From Candidatus Dormiibacterota bacterium (GTDB lineage Bacteria; Chloroflexota; Dormibacteria; Aeolococcales; Aeolococcaceae): a stretch of DNA of 64,000 nt. The stretch is taken from assembly GCA_003162415.1 (NCBI GenBank), contig PMOL01000013.1, positions 124,001 to 188,000 of the forward strand, written 5' to 3'. The translations under genes and the position numbers were made by a program. A model generated the notes under the pieces. The model saw only the letters and a program-made list of their open reading frames with translations, was not told the DNA's origin and made no database searches. Every line of letters starts with the position of its first letter. Position 1 is the first letter of the stretch. Positions 32,026-41,788 of this stretch are shown here, in pieces.

Positions 32026-33555
32026 ATGCGCCAGCTCACCAGCCTCGATGCGCAATTCCTCGCGCTAGAGACGCCGCGAATCTACGGTCACGTCACCGGT
32101 GTGCTCGTGCTCGACCCTGCCACCGCTCCCGGCGGCACGCTCACCCTCGGCGATCTCCAGAAGCTCATCCTCGATCGCCTTCCGCTCATCCCGATCTTCA
32201 AATGGCGCCTGGCCGAGGTGCCCTTCGGGCTCGACTTCGGGTACTGGGTGGACGATCCCGATTTCGACATCGACTTCCATGTCCGGGAGCTCGCGCTGGT
32301 GCCGCCCGGGTCGATGGCTCAGCTCGAGGAACAGGTCGCGCGCATCTTCTCCCGCCCGCTCGACCGCAGCCGGCCGCTCTGGGAGATCTACTTGATCCAT
32401 GGGCTCGAGGACGCCCGCGTGGCGCTGATGACCAAGGTGCACCACGCTGTGATCGACGGGCTCTCGGGCGCGGAGATCCTGGGGTCGCTCCTCGACCTCA
32501 CCCCAGAGGGACGGCCGGCGCCCGAGCCGGCGGAGGTCAGCACGGACCGCATGCCCACGCAGCTCGAGATGCTCGTTCGAGGCCTCATGGGCGTTCCCCA
32601 GTACCCGCTTCGTCTGCTCCGCTCACTGCCGGCGGCCGTGCCGAACTTCGAAGAGGTGGGCATCTTCAGCATCCTCCCCGGCGCCAGTCTGGTCGGCGCC
32701 GCCGGTCGTCGCCTACAAGCCGCGCTGCGGCGGAGTCCGATCGTCACCGGACGCAACCTCGCCACTCCCCCGCATACGTCGTTCAACGGGCGCATCTCTG
32801 CACACCGCCGCATCGTCTTCGGGCAGCTCCCGCTCGATGCTGTCAAAGATGTCAAGAACATGCATGGCGTCACCGTCAACGACGTGGTGGTGTCGATATG
32901 CGCTGGCGCGGTGCGTCGGTGGCTGCTGAAGCACCATGAGCTGGGCAAGGAACCGCTGATCGCGCAGATTCCGGTTTCGGTGCGCAGCCCCGAGCAGCAG
33001 GGGACGTTCGGGAATCGCATCCTGCTCATGGGCGTGGAGTTGCACACCGAGATCACCGATCCCGTCGAACGGCTGCGCGCAACTCATGATTCGCTCGCCG
33101 AGATGAAGCAGCGCGACGAGGCCCTGCCCGCGTCGCTGCTCCAGGACGCCAACAACTTCATCCCACCCGCGCTGTTCACGCGAGCCGCGCAGCTCACGTT
33201 CGCGTGGACGAGCAACCCGCGCCTCCGCCCGACGTGGAACCTCGTCGTTTCCAACGTGCCCGGGCCGCAGATCCCGCTGTACTGCGCCGGGGCGCTTCTC
33301 GAGGCGATCTACCCAGTCTCGGTGATCACGGATGGGTTGGGCCTGAACATCACGGTCATGAGCTACAACGGCCGCCTCAATATCGGCATCGTTGCCGACC
33401 GCGACATGATGTCCGACGTGGGCACGATGACCGGGTGGCTTGCCGATGAGCTCGAAGCGCTCGTGGTTCCACAGTTTCCCGAGCGACCCCCGCACATGCC
33501 GGTGCGCCCTCGCCGGCGCCGGACGCGCACCCCGGCCACATCCCGTCCGGCCTAG
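32026..33555 (+). CDS. Wax ester synthase / diacylglycerol acyltransferase (WS/DGAT)
   Basis: The 509-residue protein starts with LTSLDAQFL, typical of the family, and carries the acyltransferase motif HHAVIDG at 139-145. A late NVPGPQ segment is also typical. Such enzymes make wax esters or triacylglycerol for storage. ATG 32026 is chosen; a TTG at 32011 is possible. The gene diverges from the MBL/rhodanese gene and is followed by an acyl-CoA dehydrogenase after 22 nt, which fits fatty acid metabolism. Confidence 0.9.
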   Translation: MRQLTSLDAQFLALETPRIYGHVTGVLVLDPATAPGGTLTLGDLQKLILDRLPLIPIFKWRLAEVPFGLDFGYWVDDPDFDIDFHVRELALVPPGSMAQLEEQVARIFSRPLDRSRPLWEIYLIHGLEDARVALMTKVHHAVIDGLSGAEILGSLLDLTPEGRPAPEPAEVSTDRMPTQLEMLVRGLMGVPQYPLRLLRSLPAAVPNFEEVGIFSILPGASLVGAAGRRLQAALRRSPIVTGRNLATPPHTSFNGRISAHRRIVFGQLPLDAVKDVKNMHGVTVNDVVVSICAGAVRRWLLKHHELGKEPLIAQIPVSVRSPEQQGTFGNRILLMGVELHTEITDPVERLRATHDSLAEMKQRDEALPASLLQDANNFIPPALFTRAAQLTFAWTSNPRLRPTWNLVVSNVPGPQIPLYCAGALLEAIYPVSVITDGLGLNITVMSYNGRLNIGIVADRDMMSDVGTMTGWLADELEALVVPQFPERPPHMPVRPRRRRTRTPATSRPA

Positions 33556-33577
33556 CGCGGGCGGCCTCGCACCTCGA

Positions 33578-34588
33578 ATGCCCGCGACGCGTGACCCGAT
33601 CGCGCTGGCCCACGAGATCAGCGATGGCATGCTGTTTCCCGGAGCGCTTGAGGCCGACGCAGCCGAGGTCGTGCCCATCGACCGTCTCGACCGCCTCGCG
33701 GAAGCCGGGTTCTACGGTCTGGCCGGCCCCAGCGACGACGGAGGCATGGGGCTGTCCGACTTCGGGACCGCGCTCGAGATCATCGAGATCATTGCCTCCG
33801 GCTGCCTGACAACCGCGTTTGTCTGGATCCAGCACCACGGCGCCGTCCGGGCTCTGGTCGACGCACCCCTGCGGCTCCACGACGCTTGGCTGTCACGACT
33901 CTGCCGTGGCGAGGTGCGAGCCGGCGTCGCGTTCTCGGGGTTGCGCCGGCCGGGTCCTCCGATCCTCACCGCCGAACCCGACGGCGACGGCTGGCGCTTC
34001 AATGGTTTCGCGCCGTGGGTGACCGGATGGGGACGGGTCGACGTGGTGCGCGCGGCAGCCCGTCGGGAGGACGGCGACATCGTCTGGGCACTGGTCGATG
34101 CGACCGCAAGTCCGACGCTTCGCGCCGAGCCGCTCCGGCTCGCCGCCGTCAATGCCAGCGCAACCGTGACGCTCTGGTTCGAGAACCAGGTTGTCCCGCC
34201 CGACCGCGTGATCTCGATCCAGGCCTTCGACGAGTGGCAGGCGGCGGACCGGGCAAGCCTGCGCGTGAACGGGTCGCTCGCTCTCGGCGTTGCCCGGCGC
34301 TGCGCCTCGCTGCTGGACAGCGAGCGTCTCGCCGGAGAGGTCCAGGAGAGCCGCCGCGCACTCGACCTGGCGACGCCGGACTCGATGCCGGAGCAGCGTG
34401 CCCGCGCCTCCGAGCTCGCGCTTCGGGCAGCCACCATGCTGGTTGTCTCGGGCGGCGGTCGCTCGATAGCCATGGACCATCACGCGCAGCGTCTCGCCCG
34501 CGAAGCACTGTTCCTGCTCGTGTTCGGGCAGACTCCGGCGATCAAGACCGCGCAATTGAACCGGCTCTATGATGGTTCGCATGGCTGA
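33578..34588 (+). CDS. Acyl-CoA dehydrogenase family protein
   Basis: The 336-residue protein resembles acyl-CoA dehydrogenases: an N-terminal helical part, AGPSDDGGMGLSDFGTALEIIE, a middle beta domain (GWRFNGFAPWVTGWGRVDVV) and a helical C-terminal part. It is shorter than typical members (about 380-400), with an abridged C-terminal domain; the catalytic glutamate cannot be located with confidence. It overlaps the next gene. Confidence 0.75.
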   Translation: MPATRDPIALAHEISDGMLFPGALEADAAEVVPIDRLDRLAEAGFYGLAGPSDDGGMGLSDFGTALEIIEIIASGCLTTAFVWIQHHGAVRALVDAPLRLHDAWLSRLCRGEVRAGVAFSGLRRPGPPILTAEPDGDGWRFNGFAPWVTGWGRVDVVRAAARREDGDIVWALVDATASPTLRAEPLRLAAVNASATVTLWFENQVVPPDRVISIQAFDEWQAADRASLRVNGSLALGVARRCASLLDSERLAGEVQESRRALDLATPDSMPEQRARASELALRAATMLVVSGGGRSIAMDHHAQRLAREALFLLVFGQTPAIKTAQLNRLYDGSHG

Positions 34589-34913
34589 AGAACAGATCGC
34601 ATGGACCGCCGTCAAGACCGGTGAGGCAGTCGTGACCAGCGACGGCGCGACCATCGGCAAGGTCGTGGAGGTCGCGGCCCTCGCCAACGAGGACATCTTT
34701 CACGGCTTGGTCTTCGAGCACGCGCATAGCCGCAAGCACTACCTCGCGCCCGCCGCGGACATCGAGCGGATCACCACCGACGCGGCGCATCTCTCGGTCA
34801 CCAAGGAGCAGGCGGACCAATACGAGGAGTTCCAGCAGCTCCACATCTCCCGCCTCGGACTCATCGGGGTGTTCCGGTGGAGGCATTTCGGCTGGAAGGA
34901 CTCGAACGAGTGA
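34581..34913 (+). CDS. DUF2171/PRC-barrel-like small protein
   Basis: The 110-residue protein has a PRC-barrel-like start (TGEAVVTSDGATIGKVVEV) and a FEHAHSRKHYLAPAADIERI strand region, followed by a coiled stretch. Starts at 34569, 34572 and 34581 are all possible; none has a strong ribosome-binding site, and translation is probably coupled to the overlapping upstream gene. Function unknown. Confidence 0.62.
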   Translation: MAEEQIAWTAVKTGEAVVTSDGATIGKVVEVAALANEDIFHGLVFEHAHSRKHYLAPAADIERITTDAAHLSVTKEQADQYEEFQQLHISRLGLIGVFRWRHFGWKDSNE

Positions 34914-35029
34914 GCGACGGGATCATCGGCCTGGAAACCCTCAGGGAACAGTTCCACCGCGCTCCCGAGGACTGAGCCGGGCCGGGCTACCATGGCGCCG
35001 ATGCTCCAGACGAGCGCCCGGAGCCGGCG

Positions 35030-36104
35030 TTGAAGCGGATCCTCATCACCGGGGCGGGCGGTTCGCCGTCGACCAATTTCGTCCGTTCGTTGCGCCTTGC
35101 CCCCGAGCCCTTCGACCTCGTCGGCACCGATGCCGACGAGTTCCTGCTCATGCGTGCCGAGACCGACAGCCGGTACCTGGTGCCGCCGGCGAGTGACCCC
35201 GCCTATCTCGATGTCCTCAACGACGTCATCGATGAGGAGCACGTCGACCTCGTCCACGCGCAGAACGACGCGGAGGTCCGTTTCCTCTCGGACCATCGAG
35301 ACGAGGTCCACGCGCGAACCTTCCTGCCATCGGCCGAGACGGTGCGCATCTGCCAGGACAAGTTCCTCTCCTACGAGCGCTGGCACGCCGCCGACCTGGT
35401 GGTACCGGAGACCGTGGTGATGCACACCGAGGCGGACCTGCAAGGCGCGTTCGCCGGCTTCGGCGGCCGGATGTGGCTTCGGGACTCGACCGGCGCCGGC
35501 GGCCGCGGCGCGCTCCCGGTCCATGATCTCGACACCGCACGGTCGTGGCTCGACCTCCGCCAGGGCTGGGGCCGCTACACCGCATCCGAGCTGCTCGAGC
35601 CGCAAACCATCACCTGGATGTCGATCTGGGCGTAAGGGCGAGTTGATCCTCGCACAGGGCCGCAAACGCCTCTATTGGGAGCTGTCGAAGGTGTCGCAAT
35701 CGGGGGTCACGGGCGCAACCGGCGCGGCGATCACCGTCTCCGATCCGCAGGTCGACGAGATTGCGAGGGCGGCCGTTCTCGCGATCGATGCAGAACCCGA
35801 CGCGCTCTTCGGCGTCGACCTCACCTATGACCGCAACGGGATTCCCAACCCGACCGAGATCAACATCGGCCGCTTCTTCACCACCCACCTCTTCTTCACC
35901 GAGCTCGGCGTCAACATGCCGTACATCTTTGTGAAGCTCGCCTTGAGCGAGACGCTGCCGGAGATTCCGCAGCGACTCAACCCCGCGGAGCCGGGCATGG
36001 TGTGGATCCGTGGCATCGATTTCGAGCCCGTCCTGGTGTCGATGTCCGACATCGAATCGCAACGCGAGGACCTCGCGCGGCGGAGACAGAAGCTGCGCGC
36101 ATGA
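35030..36104 (+). pseudogene. ATP-grasp ligase 5 interrupted by a +1 frameshift at 35628-35630
   Basis: The gene reads as an ATP-grasp of about 357 residues in two frames. The first part (TTG 35030, GGAG upstream; RILITGAGGSPSTNFVRSL, then QDKFLSYERW and WLRDSTGAGGRGALPV) stops at TAA 35633-35635. The second part continues in another frame from 35631 (RKGELILAQGRKRLYWEL, then GVDLTYDRNGIPNPTEINIG with the metal-binding E-x-N). Removing one G from the GGG at 35628-35630 joins them as MSIWRKGELIL, a seamless protein. Either a recent mutation or a sequencing/assembly error. The intact product would be a CarB-like ATP-grasp, distinct from ATP-grasps 1-3. Its stop overlaps the epimerase ATG. Confidence 0.85.
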
Positions 36105-37000
36105 GGGTGCTGGTCACCGGCGCTTCCGGGTTCCTCGGTCGACGGGTCGCCCAACTCCTGGTCGGAGGCGGCGACGATGTGGTGTCGATCGGCCGCTCTG
36201 CGCTCCACCCGGACAGCCCTGTACGCACTCACCTCGTCGCCGACCTCGCCGACCCTGCCCAGGTCGAGCATGCAGCCGGGAAGTCCGGCGACGTGGATTC
36301 GATCATCCATCTCGCGGCGCTGGTCCCGAAGCACGCCGCAGAGGACGTTGCGGCGACCGCGTTCGCGGCCAACCTGATGGGGTCGGTGCATCTCTTCGGG
36401 GCCTTCGGCCGCCAGGGACAGGCAAACGTCGTCGCCAGCACCGCCGAGGTCTACGGGTTCCCCGAACCGGGTGACCCGATCCGTGAGGACACCGAGCCGC
36501 AGCCCAGGAGCTGGTACGGCGCCAGCAAGGTCGCCGCCGAGATCTACTGCCGGACCCTGGAGCGCCACGACCAGATGCGCATCGCGATCCTCCGATTCAC
36601 CGTCCTGTACGGCACGGGCGACACGATCCAGCGGGCGATACCGAACTTCGTCGGCAGCGCCGTCCGGCACGAGCCGATCCGCGTCTTCGGCGGTGAGGAG
36701 TTGCGCGATTACCTGCACGTCGACGATGCGGCGCGGGCGGTGATGGCCGCCTGGCGGGGTCGGCTCTCGGGAACCTTCAACGTCGGCTCGGGCAAGGGCG
36801 TCTCGGTGCGCGACGCGGTGCTCCGCATGGCCGGCGGGCGCTCGGCCCTCGAGCAGCACCCTCGACAGAAACCCGCGGCTGATATCGTGCTCGACGTCAC
36901 GCGGTTCCGCGAGGCGACCGGATTCTCTCCGGCTCGCGTTTTTCCAGACGGGTTGGAGGAGCAGATTGCCAGCGCAGCGGCCGCCGACGCTCGTCTTTGA
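36101..37000 (+). CDS. NAD-dependent epimerase/dehydratase (extended SDR)
   Basis: The 299-residue protein has the NAD motif VTGASGFLGRR at the N-terminus, the catalytic Y-x3-K in WYGASKVAAE with the serine of ASTAEVYG, and a DYLHVDDAARA segment near the end. Such enzymes act on nucleotide sugars. The ATG overlaps the ATP-grasp 5 stop (ATGA), and the HAD gene overlaps its 3' end by 35 nt. Confidence 0.9.
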   Translation: MRVLVTGASGFLGRRVAQLLVGGGDDVVSIGRSALHPDSPVRTHLVADLADPAQVEHAAGKSGDVDSIIHLAALVPKHAAEDVAATAFAANLMGSVHLFGAFGRQGQANVVASTAEVYGFPEPGDPIREDTEPQPRSWYGASKVAAEIYCRTLERHDQMRIAILRFTVLYGTGDTIQRAIPNFVGSAVRHEPIRVFGGEELRDYLHVDDAARAVMAAWRGRLSGTFNVGSGKGVSVRDAVLRMAGGRSALEQHPRQKPAADIVLDVTRFREATGFSPARVFPDGLEEQIASAAAADARL

Positions 37001-37631
37001 CCTCGACGGAACCCTGCTCGACGTGTCGGCTCGACACCATCACGTATACAGCACTGTCTGCGCGTCGCTGGGCGGTGAGCCTCTTGCCCGCGCCGATTAC
37101 TGGCACCTCAAGCGGCAGCGAACGGCGTGGTCGGAAATCCTCGCGCAGAGTGGGCTTCCCGGCGCGGACGTCACCGAGTTCGAGGTGAAGTTCGTCGAGC
37201 TCATCGAGCTGCCGGACAGCCTCGGCTTCGACGTCCTCTTTCCCAACACCGTCCCTGTGCTCACCCGCCTCGCGGCGACCTACCGCTGCACGCTGGTGTC
37301 CCTCCGGTCCTCGCCGACGGCGCTGCGCGCACAACTCGCGGTGTTCGCGCTGACGCCGTTCTTCGACATCATCGAGAACAGCCCCGCCGGCGTCGATCCC
37401 GCGTTCCAGAAGGCCCGGCTGATCCGTAAGACGGTGCCCGACGACGACCCCGGCGTGGTCATCGGTGACAGCGAAGCCGACGTTGGCGCGGCCAACGCGC
37501 TCGGCTACCTGTCGATCGCTGTGTCTTCCGGCATCCGCGATCGCGACGTCCTCGAGCGTGAACATCCGGGATATCTCGTCGACGACCTCGGCGATGTCGA
37601 GGATGCGCTGCGTCGAGCGAAGCTTCTCTGA
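36966..37631 (+). CDS. HAD-superfamily hydrolase
   Basis: The 221-residue protein starts with motif I FDLDGTLLD (catalytic Asp pair), has LVSLRSSPTALRAQL as motif II, Lys in FQKARLI and motif IV VIGDSEADVGAA. It is a phosphatase-type HAD with a helical cap. A TTG at 36966 is preceded by GGAGGA, which supports the start despite the overlap with the epimerase. The phosphorylated substrate could be a sugar made in this operon. Confidence 0.87.
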   Translation: MPAQRPPTLVFDLDGTLLDVSARHHHVYSTVCASLGGEPLARADYWHLKRQRTAWSEILAQSGLPGADVTEFEVKFVELIELPDSLGFDVLFPNTVPVLTRLAATYRCTLVSLRSSPTALRAQLAVFALTPFFDIIENSPAGVDPAFQKARLIRKTVPDDDPGVVIGDSEADVGAANALGYLSIAVSSGIRDRDVLEREHPGYLVDDLGDVEDALRRAKLL

Positions 37632-37632
37632 G

Positions 37633-38148
37633 GTGACGGCGCGAGCAAACGGCGAGGCGCCGTTCGGTGTGCTCATGCACCGGCAGCTCAAGCTCATCCA
37701 CCAGATGCCGCGCAGCGACCTGGCAGCCTGCCGGGACCTCGCCGGCGAGGTTGCCGCGGGCGCTCCCGCAGCCGCGATCACCAATCAGATCGTGGCGCTG
37801 CAGACGCGCAGCCCCATCTGGACGTTGCGGGTCAACTGCCTGTATCACTGCAGGGTGGTGCACGGCCATCACGGGCTCGAGGATGCCGACATGTTTCCCG
37901 CCTTGCGCCGTTCGAACCCGGATCTGTCAGCGGTCGTCGACAAGCTCGAGGCGGATCACCGAGCGATCTCCGATCTGCTCGACGACGTCGAGGAGTCGGC
38001 GGGCGCACTCGACGACACGGCCACGAACCCGGCTCGTCAACGCCTGGTGACTGCGCTGGGACGGCTCGAGGACGACCTCCTCGCCCATCTCGCGTTCGAG
38101 GAGGAGTCGATCGGGGCGACCATGCGCGCGTGGGAGCAGTGGCCCTAG
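37633..38148 (+). CDS. Hemerythrin-like protein
   Basis: The 171-residue helical protein has histidines and acids in hemerythrin-like positions: [37 protein letters not shown] and HLAFEEESI. These could form a di-iron site for O2 or NO sensing or iron handling. GTG 37633 begins 2 nt after the HAD stop; ATG 37675 is an alternative. It is the last gene of the ATP-grasp/epimerase/HAD unit. Confidence 0.75.
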   Translation: MTARANGEAPFGVLMHRQLKLIHQMPRSDLAACRDLAGEVAAGAPAAAITNQIVALQTRSPIWTLRVNCLYHCRVVHGHHGLEDADMFPALRRSNPDLSAVVDKLEADHRAISDLLDDVEESAGALDDTATNPARQRLVTALGRLEDDLLAHLAFEEESIGATMRAWEQWP

Positions 38149-38207
38149 GTCGGGATCAAACCGCTAGCCTGCGATTTCGGTATCCGGCCCACCCTGGAGG
38201 ATCCCCC

Positions 38208-39176
38208 ATGCACTACCGCCGTCTCGGTAAACAAGGTCCGATGGTCTCGGCGGTCGGGCTCGGGGCAATGAGCTTCGCGAGCGTCTACGGCAGTGCCGAG
38301 GACGCGGAGTCCGCGGCAACCATCGCCCGCGCTTTGGAGCTCGGGGTCACGTTCATCGACACCGCCAATATCTACGGCGCGGGACACAGCGAGGAGGTCG
38401 TCGGCCAGGCGATCGCTGGGCGCCGCGCCGATGTCGTGCTCGCCACCAAGTTCGGGGGCGGTGGTGACCCCGGCCTCGGGAGGCGTGACAAGGTGCGCCC
38501 AGCGCTCGAGGAGAGCCTCGCCCGTCTCGGCACGGACTACGTCGACCTCTACTACCTGCACCGGGTCGACCCATCGACACCGATCGAGGAGACGGTCGGC
38601 GCGATGGCCGACCTGGTGTCGGCCGGGCTGGTTCGCTATCTCGGGCTGTCCGAGGCCGCGCCCGAGACCATCCGCAGGGCGCATGCCACGCACCCGATCA
38701 CCGCACTCCAGACCGAGTATTCGATGTTCAGCCGCGAACCGGAGCAGGCGATCATCCCGACCACTCGCGAGCTCGGCATCGGCTTCGTCGCGTACAGCCC
38801 GCTCGGACGCGGGATGCTCACCGGACAGTTCCAGCGGCTCGAGGATCTCCCTGCAGACGACTGGCGGCGCAGCGTGCCGCGCTGGCAGGAGGACAACTTC
38901 GACCACAACGTGCGCCTGGTGAGCCGCCTCGAGGAGATCGCCCGACGCCACACCATCACCACGGCGCAACTCGCACTCGCGTGGGTGCTGCGCCAGGGCG
39001 AAGACATCGTACCGATCCCGGGAACACGCAAACCCGAGAACCTCGCAGCCAACGCCGCCGCGGCTGATGTGACCCTGAGCGCCGAGGACCTCGAGGAGAT
39101 CGACGCGGTTGCATCGCCGGACAGGGTGGCGGGAGCACGGGGCGCCGAGGCGTACATGGCACGGGTCAACGTTTGA
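38208..39176 (+). CDS. Aldo/keto reductase
   Basis: The 322-residue protein has the family TIM-barrel motifs: [22 protein letters not shown] with catalytic Asp and Tyr, LATKFGG with Lys, YYLHRVD with His, and the late NADPH segment [14 protein letters not shown]. The ATG follows CTGGAGG at good spacing. The substrate is unknown; the sequence resembles the YajO/general stress AKR group. Confidence 0.92.
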   Translation: MHYRRLGKQGPMVSAVGLGAMSFASVYGSAEDAESAATIARALELGVTFIDTANIYGAGHSEEVVGQAIAGRRADVVLATKFGGGGDPGLGRRDKVRPALEESLARLGTDYVDLYYLHRVDPSTPIEETVGAMADLVSAGLVRYLGLSEAAPETIRRAHATHPITALQTEYSMFSREPEQAIIPTTRELGIGFVAYSPLGRGMLTGQFQRLEDLPADDWRRSVPRWQEDNFDHNVRLVSRLEEIARRHTITTAQLALAWVLRQGEDIVPIPGTRKPENLAANAAAADVTLSAEDLEEIDAVASPDRVAGARGAEAYMARVNV

Positions 39177-39275
39177 TCCGCGCATTTGACCATAGCGCCT
39201 GCCGTCCCAGGGCACGTTTGCTGCTGCTCTGGGTACCCTGCATCACGTCGTCGTTGATCGTGAAAGGAGCCTCAC

Positions 39276-39704
39276 ATGACCGTCGAAAGTAGCGCCAGCG
39301 CAACCTGGGAAGGCAGTCTGGTCAGCGGCAAGGGCACGGTTCGGCCGGCGAGCGGCGCGTTCCCTGAGCTCGGGCTGACCTGGAATCAGCGGGCCGAGTC
39401 GCGGGCCAGCGGCACCAGCCCCGAAGAGCTGATCGCGGCCGCTCACTCGAGCTGCCTTTCGATGGCGCTCGCCAATGGGCTCACCGGCGCGGGTCACGCT
39501 CCGGATCGGCTCGACACCACCGCGAAGGTGACGTTCGGCGCTGGCGAGGGCATCGTGGCGATCCATCTCATCGTGAGGGGCAAGGTGCCGGGCATCGACG
39601 CTGCGGTCTTCACCGCGGCGGTCGAGGATGCCAAGGCAAACTGCCCGGTCTCGAAGGCACTCGCTGCGGTCCCGATCACCGCGGAGGCCACGCTGGAGCT
39701 GTAG
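39276..39704 (+). CDS. OsmC-family peroxiredoxin
   Basis: The 142-residue protein has the two catalytic cysteines of OsmC/Ohr proteins, Cys60 (HSSCLSMAL) and Cys123 (NCPVSKAL). It reduces organic hydroperoxides. The ribosome-binding site AAAGGAG is strong. Its 3' end overlaps the convergent flavin monooxygenase gene by 29 nt. Confidence 0.92.
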   Translation: MTVESSASATWEGSLVSGKGTVRPASGAFPELGLTWNQRAESRASGTSPEELIAAAHSSCLSMALANGLTGAGHAPDRLDTTAKVTFGAGEGIVAIHLIVRGKVPGIDAAVFTAAVEDAKANCPVSKALAAVPITAEATLEL

Positions 39705-40992
39705 GGCCCGCGGTTTCAAGGTCGATCACGATCATCGATTGCGAAGGGTCATCGCATCGGTCTGAGGGTGGTGACCTTCGCGACGTCATGTTCTCCGCCA
39801 ACACGCCGGCGTCCTCGGCGACACCAAAGAGCGTGGCTGACTTCCGTTTGCGCTGAAAGTGAACACCCATGAAGTGGAGGCCGGGAACGATCGTGCTCGA
39901 GCCGTCGACCTGGATCGGGAATCCAGCTTCGTCGAAGGCGTTGAACGCTGCGACCCAACGTGTGTAGTCGGGTCGGAACCCGGTCGTAAAGATCACCGCA
40001 CCAACGCGGGCCAGGTCAAGGCTGTCAGGCGGGTTGGCTTCGAAGGCCTGGGGGGCCGGCATCGCCGGCGCCGGCATGGAACGGGCTGCGCAGTCAGCCG
40101 CCATGAGATCCCGAAGGTCGGCGTAGCGAGCATCGCCGAACGCCACTGATGCGTGGAGGTCGTGGGCGAAGTGGACGCGCCCGTCCTCGACGCCCGCGAG
40201 TCGCCCGACGAGTTCGACCCCGAGCGCCTGGAGCGTCCGATAGTTGAGATCGCGCCCGCCCCCATGGCCCGTGAATTGCGGGTTCGAGACGAACCGAGCG
40301 CTCGGACTGGATAGCTCGGCGAGTCGAACCTCGTAGAACTCGGTATCGAGAATCCAACTCAAGACGTCACGACCCGCGATTCGGCGAGGCACCCACGGAG
40401 CCCGGCCGCACGCGAGGTACACGTTTCGACCAGCCTCGAAACACTCTTCAGCGAGTTGGCAGCCCGTCTGTCCGCTGCCGACGATCAAAAGATCTCCTTC
40501 TGGCAGCGCGCCCGGGTTGGTATAACCCTCCGCATCGATCGTCAAGACCGAATCGACCGGCATCTGACGTGCCGCGGCCGGCCGGTATGCGCGCTGATAC
40601 CCTCCGGAAGCCAGCACCACCTCACTGGCCCGGATTTCGGCGTTCGACGTCCGAAGCGTGAACGTGCCGTCTTCGAGCGGCTCGATTGCCGTCACCTCCA
40701 CGCCCGTTCGGATTGGTGCGGCAAAGCTTCGAGCGTAGCCATCCAGGTAATTGACAATCTCATCCTTCGGCATGAACCCATCAGGGTCATCACCGTCGTA
40801 GGGCGCACCCGGAAGGTGCACGGTCCAGTTGGGGACCACCAAACGAAAGCTGTCCCACCTGCGCCGCCAGGACTCGCCTACGGACCCGCGTTCGAGGACA
40901 ACGTGCTCAACCGCGGCATGTGTCAGCTCATAGCTCAGCGAGAGGCCGGCCTGGCCCGCACCGACGATCGCCACGGTCACGGTTTCAACCAT
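39676..40992 (-). CDS. Flavin-containing monooxygenase-like NAD(P)/FAD oxidoreductase
   Basis: The 438-residue protein has the FAD-binding VGAGQAGLS near residue 9, GSVGESWRRRWDSFRL, a second dinucleotide site VGSGQTGCQ near 178, and a TTGFRPDY segment at the end, as in FMO/Trk-type oxidoreductases. The ATG at 40992 starts right at the first motif; a long upstream frame is not needed. It diverges from the DUF1326/DUF2182 pair. The substrate is unknown. Confidence 0.87.
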   Translation of the reverse strand: MVETVTVAIVGAGQAGLSLSYELTHAAVEHVVLERGSVGESWRRRWDSFRLVVPNWTVHLPGAPYDGDDPDGFMPKDEIVNYLDGYARSFAAPIRTGVEVTAIEPLEDGTFTLRTSNAEIRASEVVLASGGYQRAYRPAAARQMPVDSVLTIDAEGYTNPGALPEGDLLIVGSGQTGCQLAEECFEAGRNVYLACGRAPWVPRRIAGRDVLSWILDTEFYEVRLAELSSPSARFVSNPQFTGHGGGRDLNYRTLQALGVELVGRLAGVEDGRVHFAHDLHASVAFGDARYADLRDLMAADCAARSMPAPAMPAPQAFEANPPDSLDLARVGAVIFTTGFRPDYTRWVAAFNAFDEAGFPIQVDGSSTIVPGLHFMGVHFQRKRKSATLFGVAEDAGVLAENMTSRRSPPSDRCDDPSQSMIVIDLETAGPTAPAWPPR

Positions 40993-41155
40993 CGGTCGCC
41001 CGCACGTGGAGAGTCTGCCTCGTTGGCCCTGGACGTCGCGGTCACGGGCTCCCTCGACTGCAATGCCGTTGCAACCCGGGTCCGGAAGACTCGCCGCACC
41101 CGGCGTCGCCGGCCGGCACCAGAACCGCACCAGCCAAGCCGGGCAAGGAGGAGTC

Positions 41156-41788
41156 ATGGCCGATCAATGGGTGATCCGCGGCGTTGAGTATGGGAACTGC
41201 AACTGCAACTGGGGCTGCCCGTGCCAATTCGGTGCGCCCACAACCCATGGCCATTGCGAGGCGGTGGTGGCAGGCCACATCGAGGAAGGTTCCTTCAACG
41301 AAACCAAGCTCGACGGCCTCGACTGGGCGCTGCTTCTGTATTGGCCCGGCGAGATCGCGCAGGGCAACGGTACCGAGCAGGCGATTGTTGACGAACGGGC
41401 CGACCAGCAGCAACGCGACGCTCTCAGGAAGATTCTCCTGGGTGAGTCGACCTCGCCCGGTGCGACGCACTTCTTTGTCTACAACAGCACGATGTCAACG
41501 GTGCTGGATACGTGGTACACACCGATTGACCTTTCGATCAACGTTGATGAGCGAACAGCCACGCTGAAGATTGGGGACCTGGTCGAGTCCATCGGGTCGC
41601 CAATTGTCAGCTCCTTCGATGGGCATGCAATGAGGTCCGCGATCAGCCTTCCGAACGGGTTCGAATACACCTACGCCGAAATGGGCAACGGCAACAGCAA
41701 ATCCCGCGCCGGGATCAAGCTGGACCTCAAGGATAGCTACGGACAGTTCAACATCCTGCACATGAATCAGGACGGCGTCATCCGATGA
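41156..41788 (+). CDS. DUF1326 protein with N-terminal Cys cluster
   Basis: The 210-residue protein belongs to DUF1326. Its hallmark is a Cys cluster near the N-terminus, NCNCNWGCPCQF (Cys at C-x-C-x3-C-x-C spacing), likely metal-binding. The ribosome-binding site AAGGAGG is strong. The stop overlaps the DUF2182 start (ATGA), and this pairing recurs in many bacteria. The biochemical role is unknown. Confidence 0.85.
   Translation: MADQWVIRGVEYGNCNCNWGCPCQFGAPTTHGHCEAVVAGHIEEGSFNETKLDGLDWALLLYWPGEIAQGNGTEQAIVDERADQQQRDALRKILLGESTSPGATHFFVYNSTMSTVLDTWYTPIDLSINVDERTATLKIGDLVESIGSPIVSSFDGHAMRSAISLPNGFEYTYAEMGNGNSKSRAGIKLDLKDSYGQFNILHMNQDGVIR

Noticed and set aside
34910-34975. 21-codon frame starting GTG at the stop of the PRC-barrel-like gene
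   Set aside because: It is too short, has no ribosome-binding site of its own, and could arise by chance.
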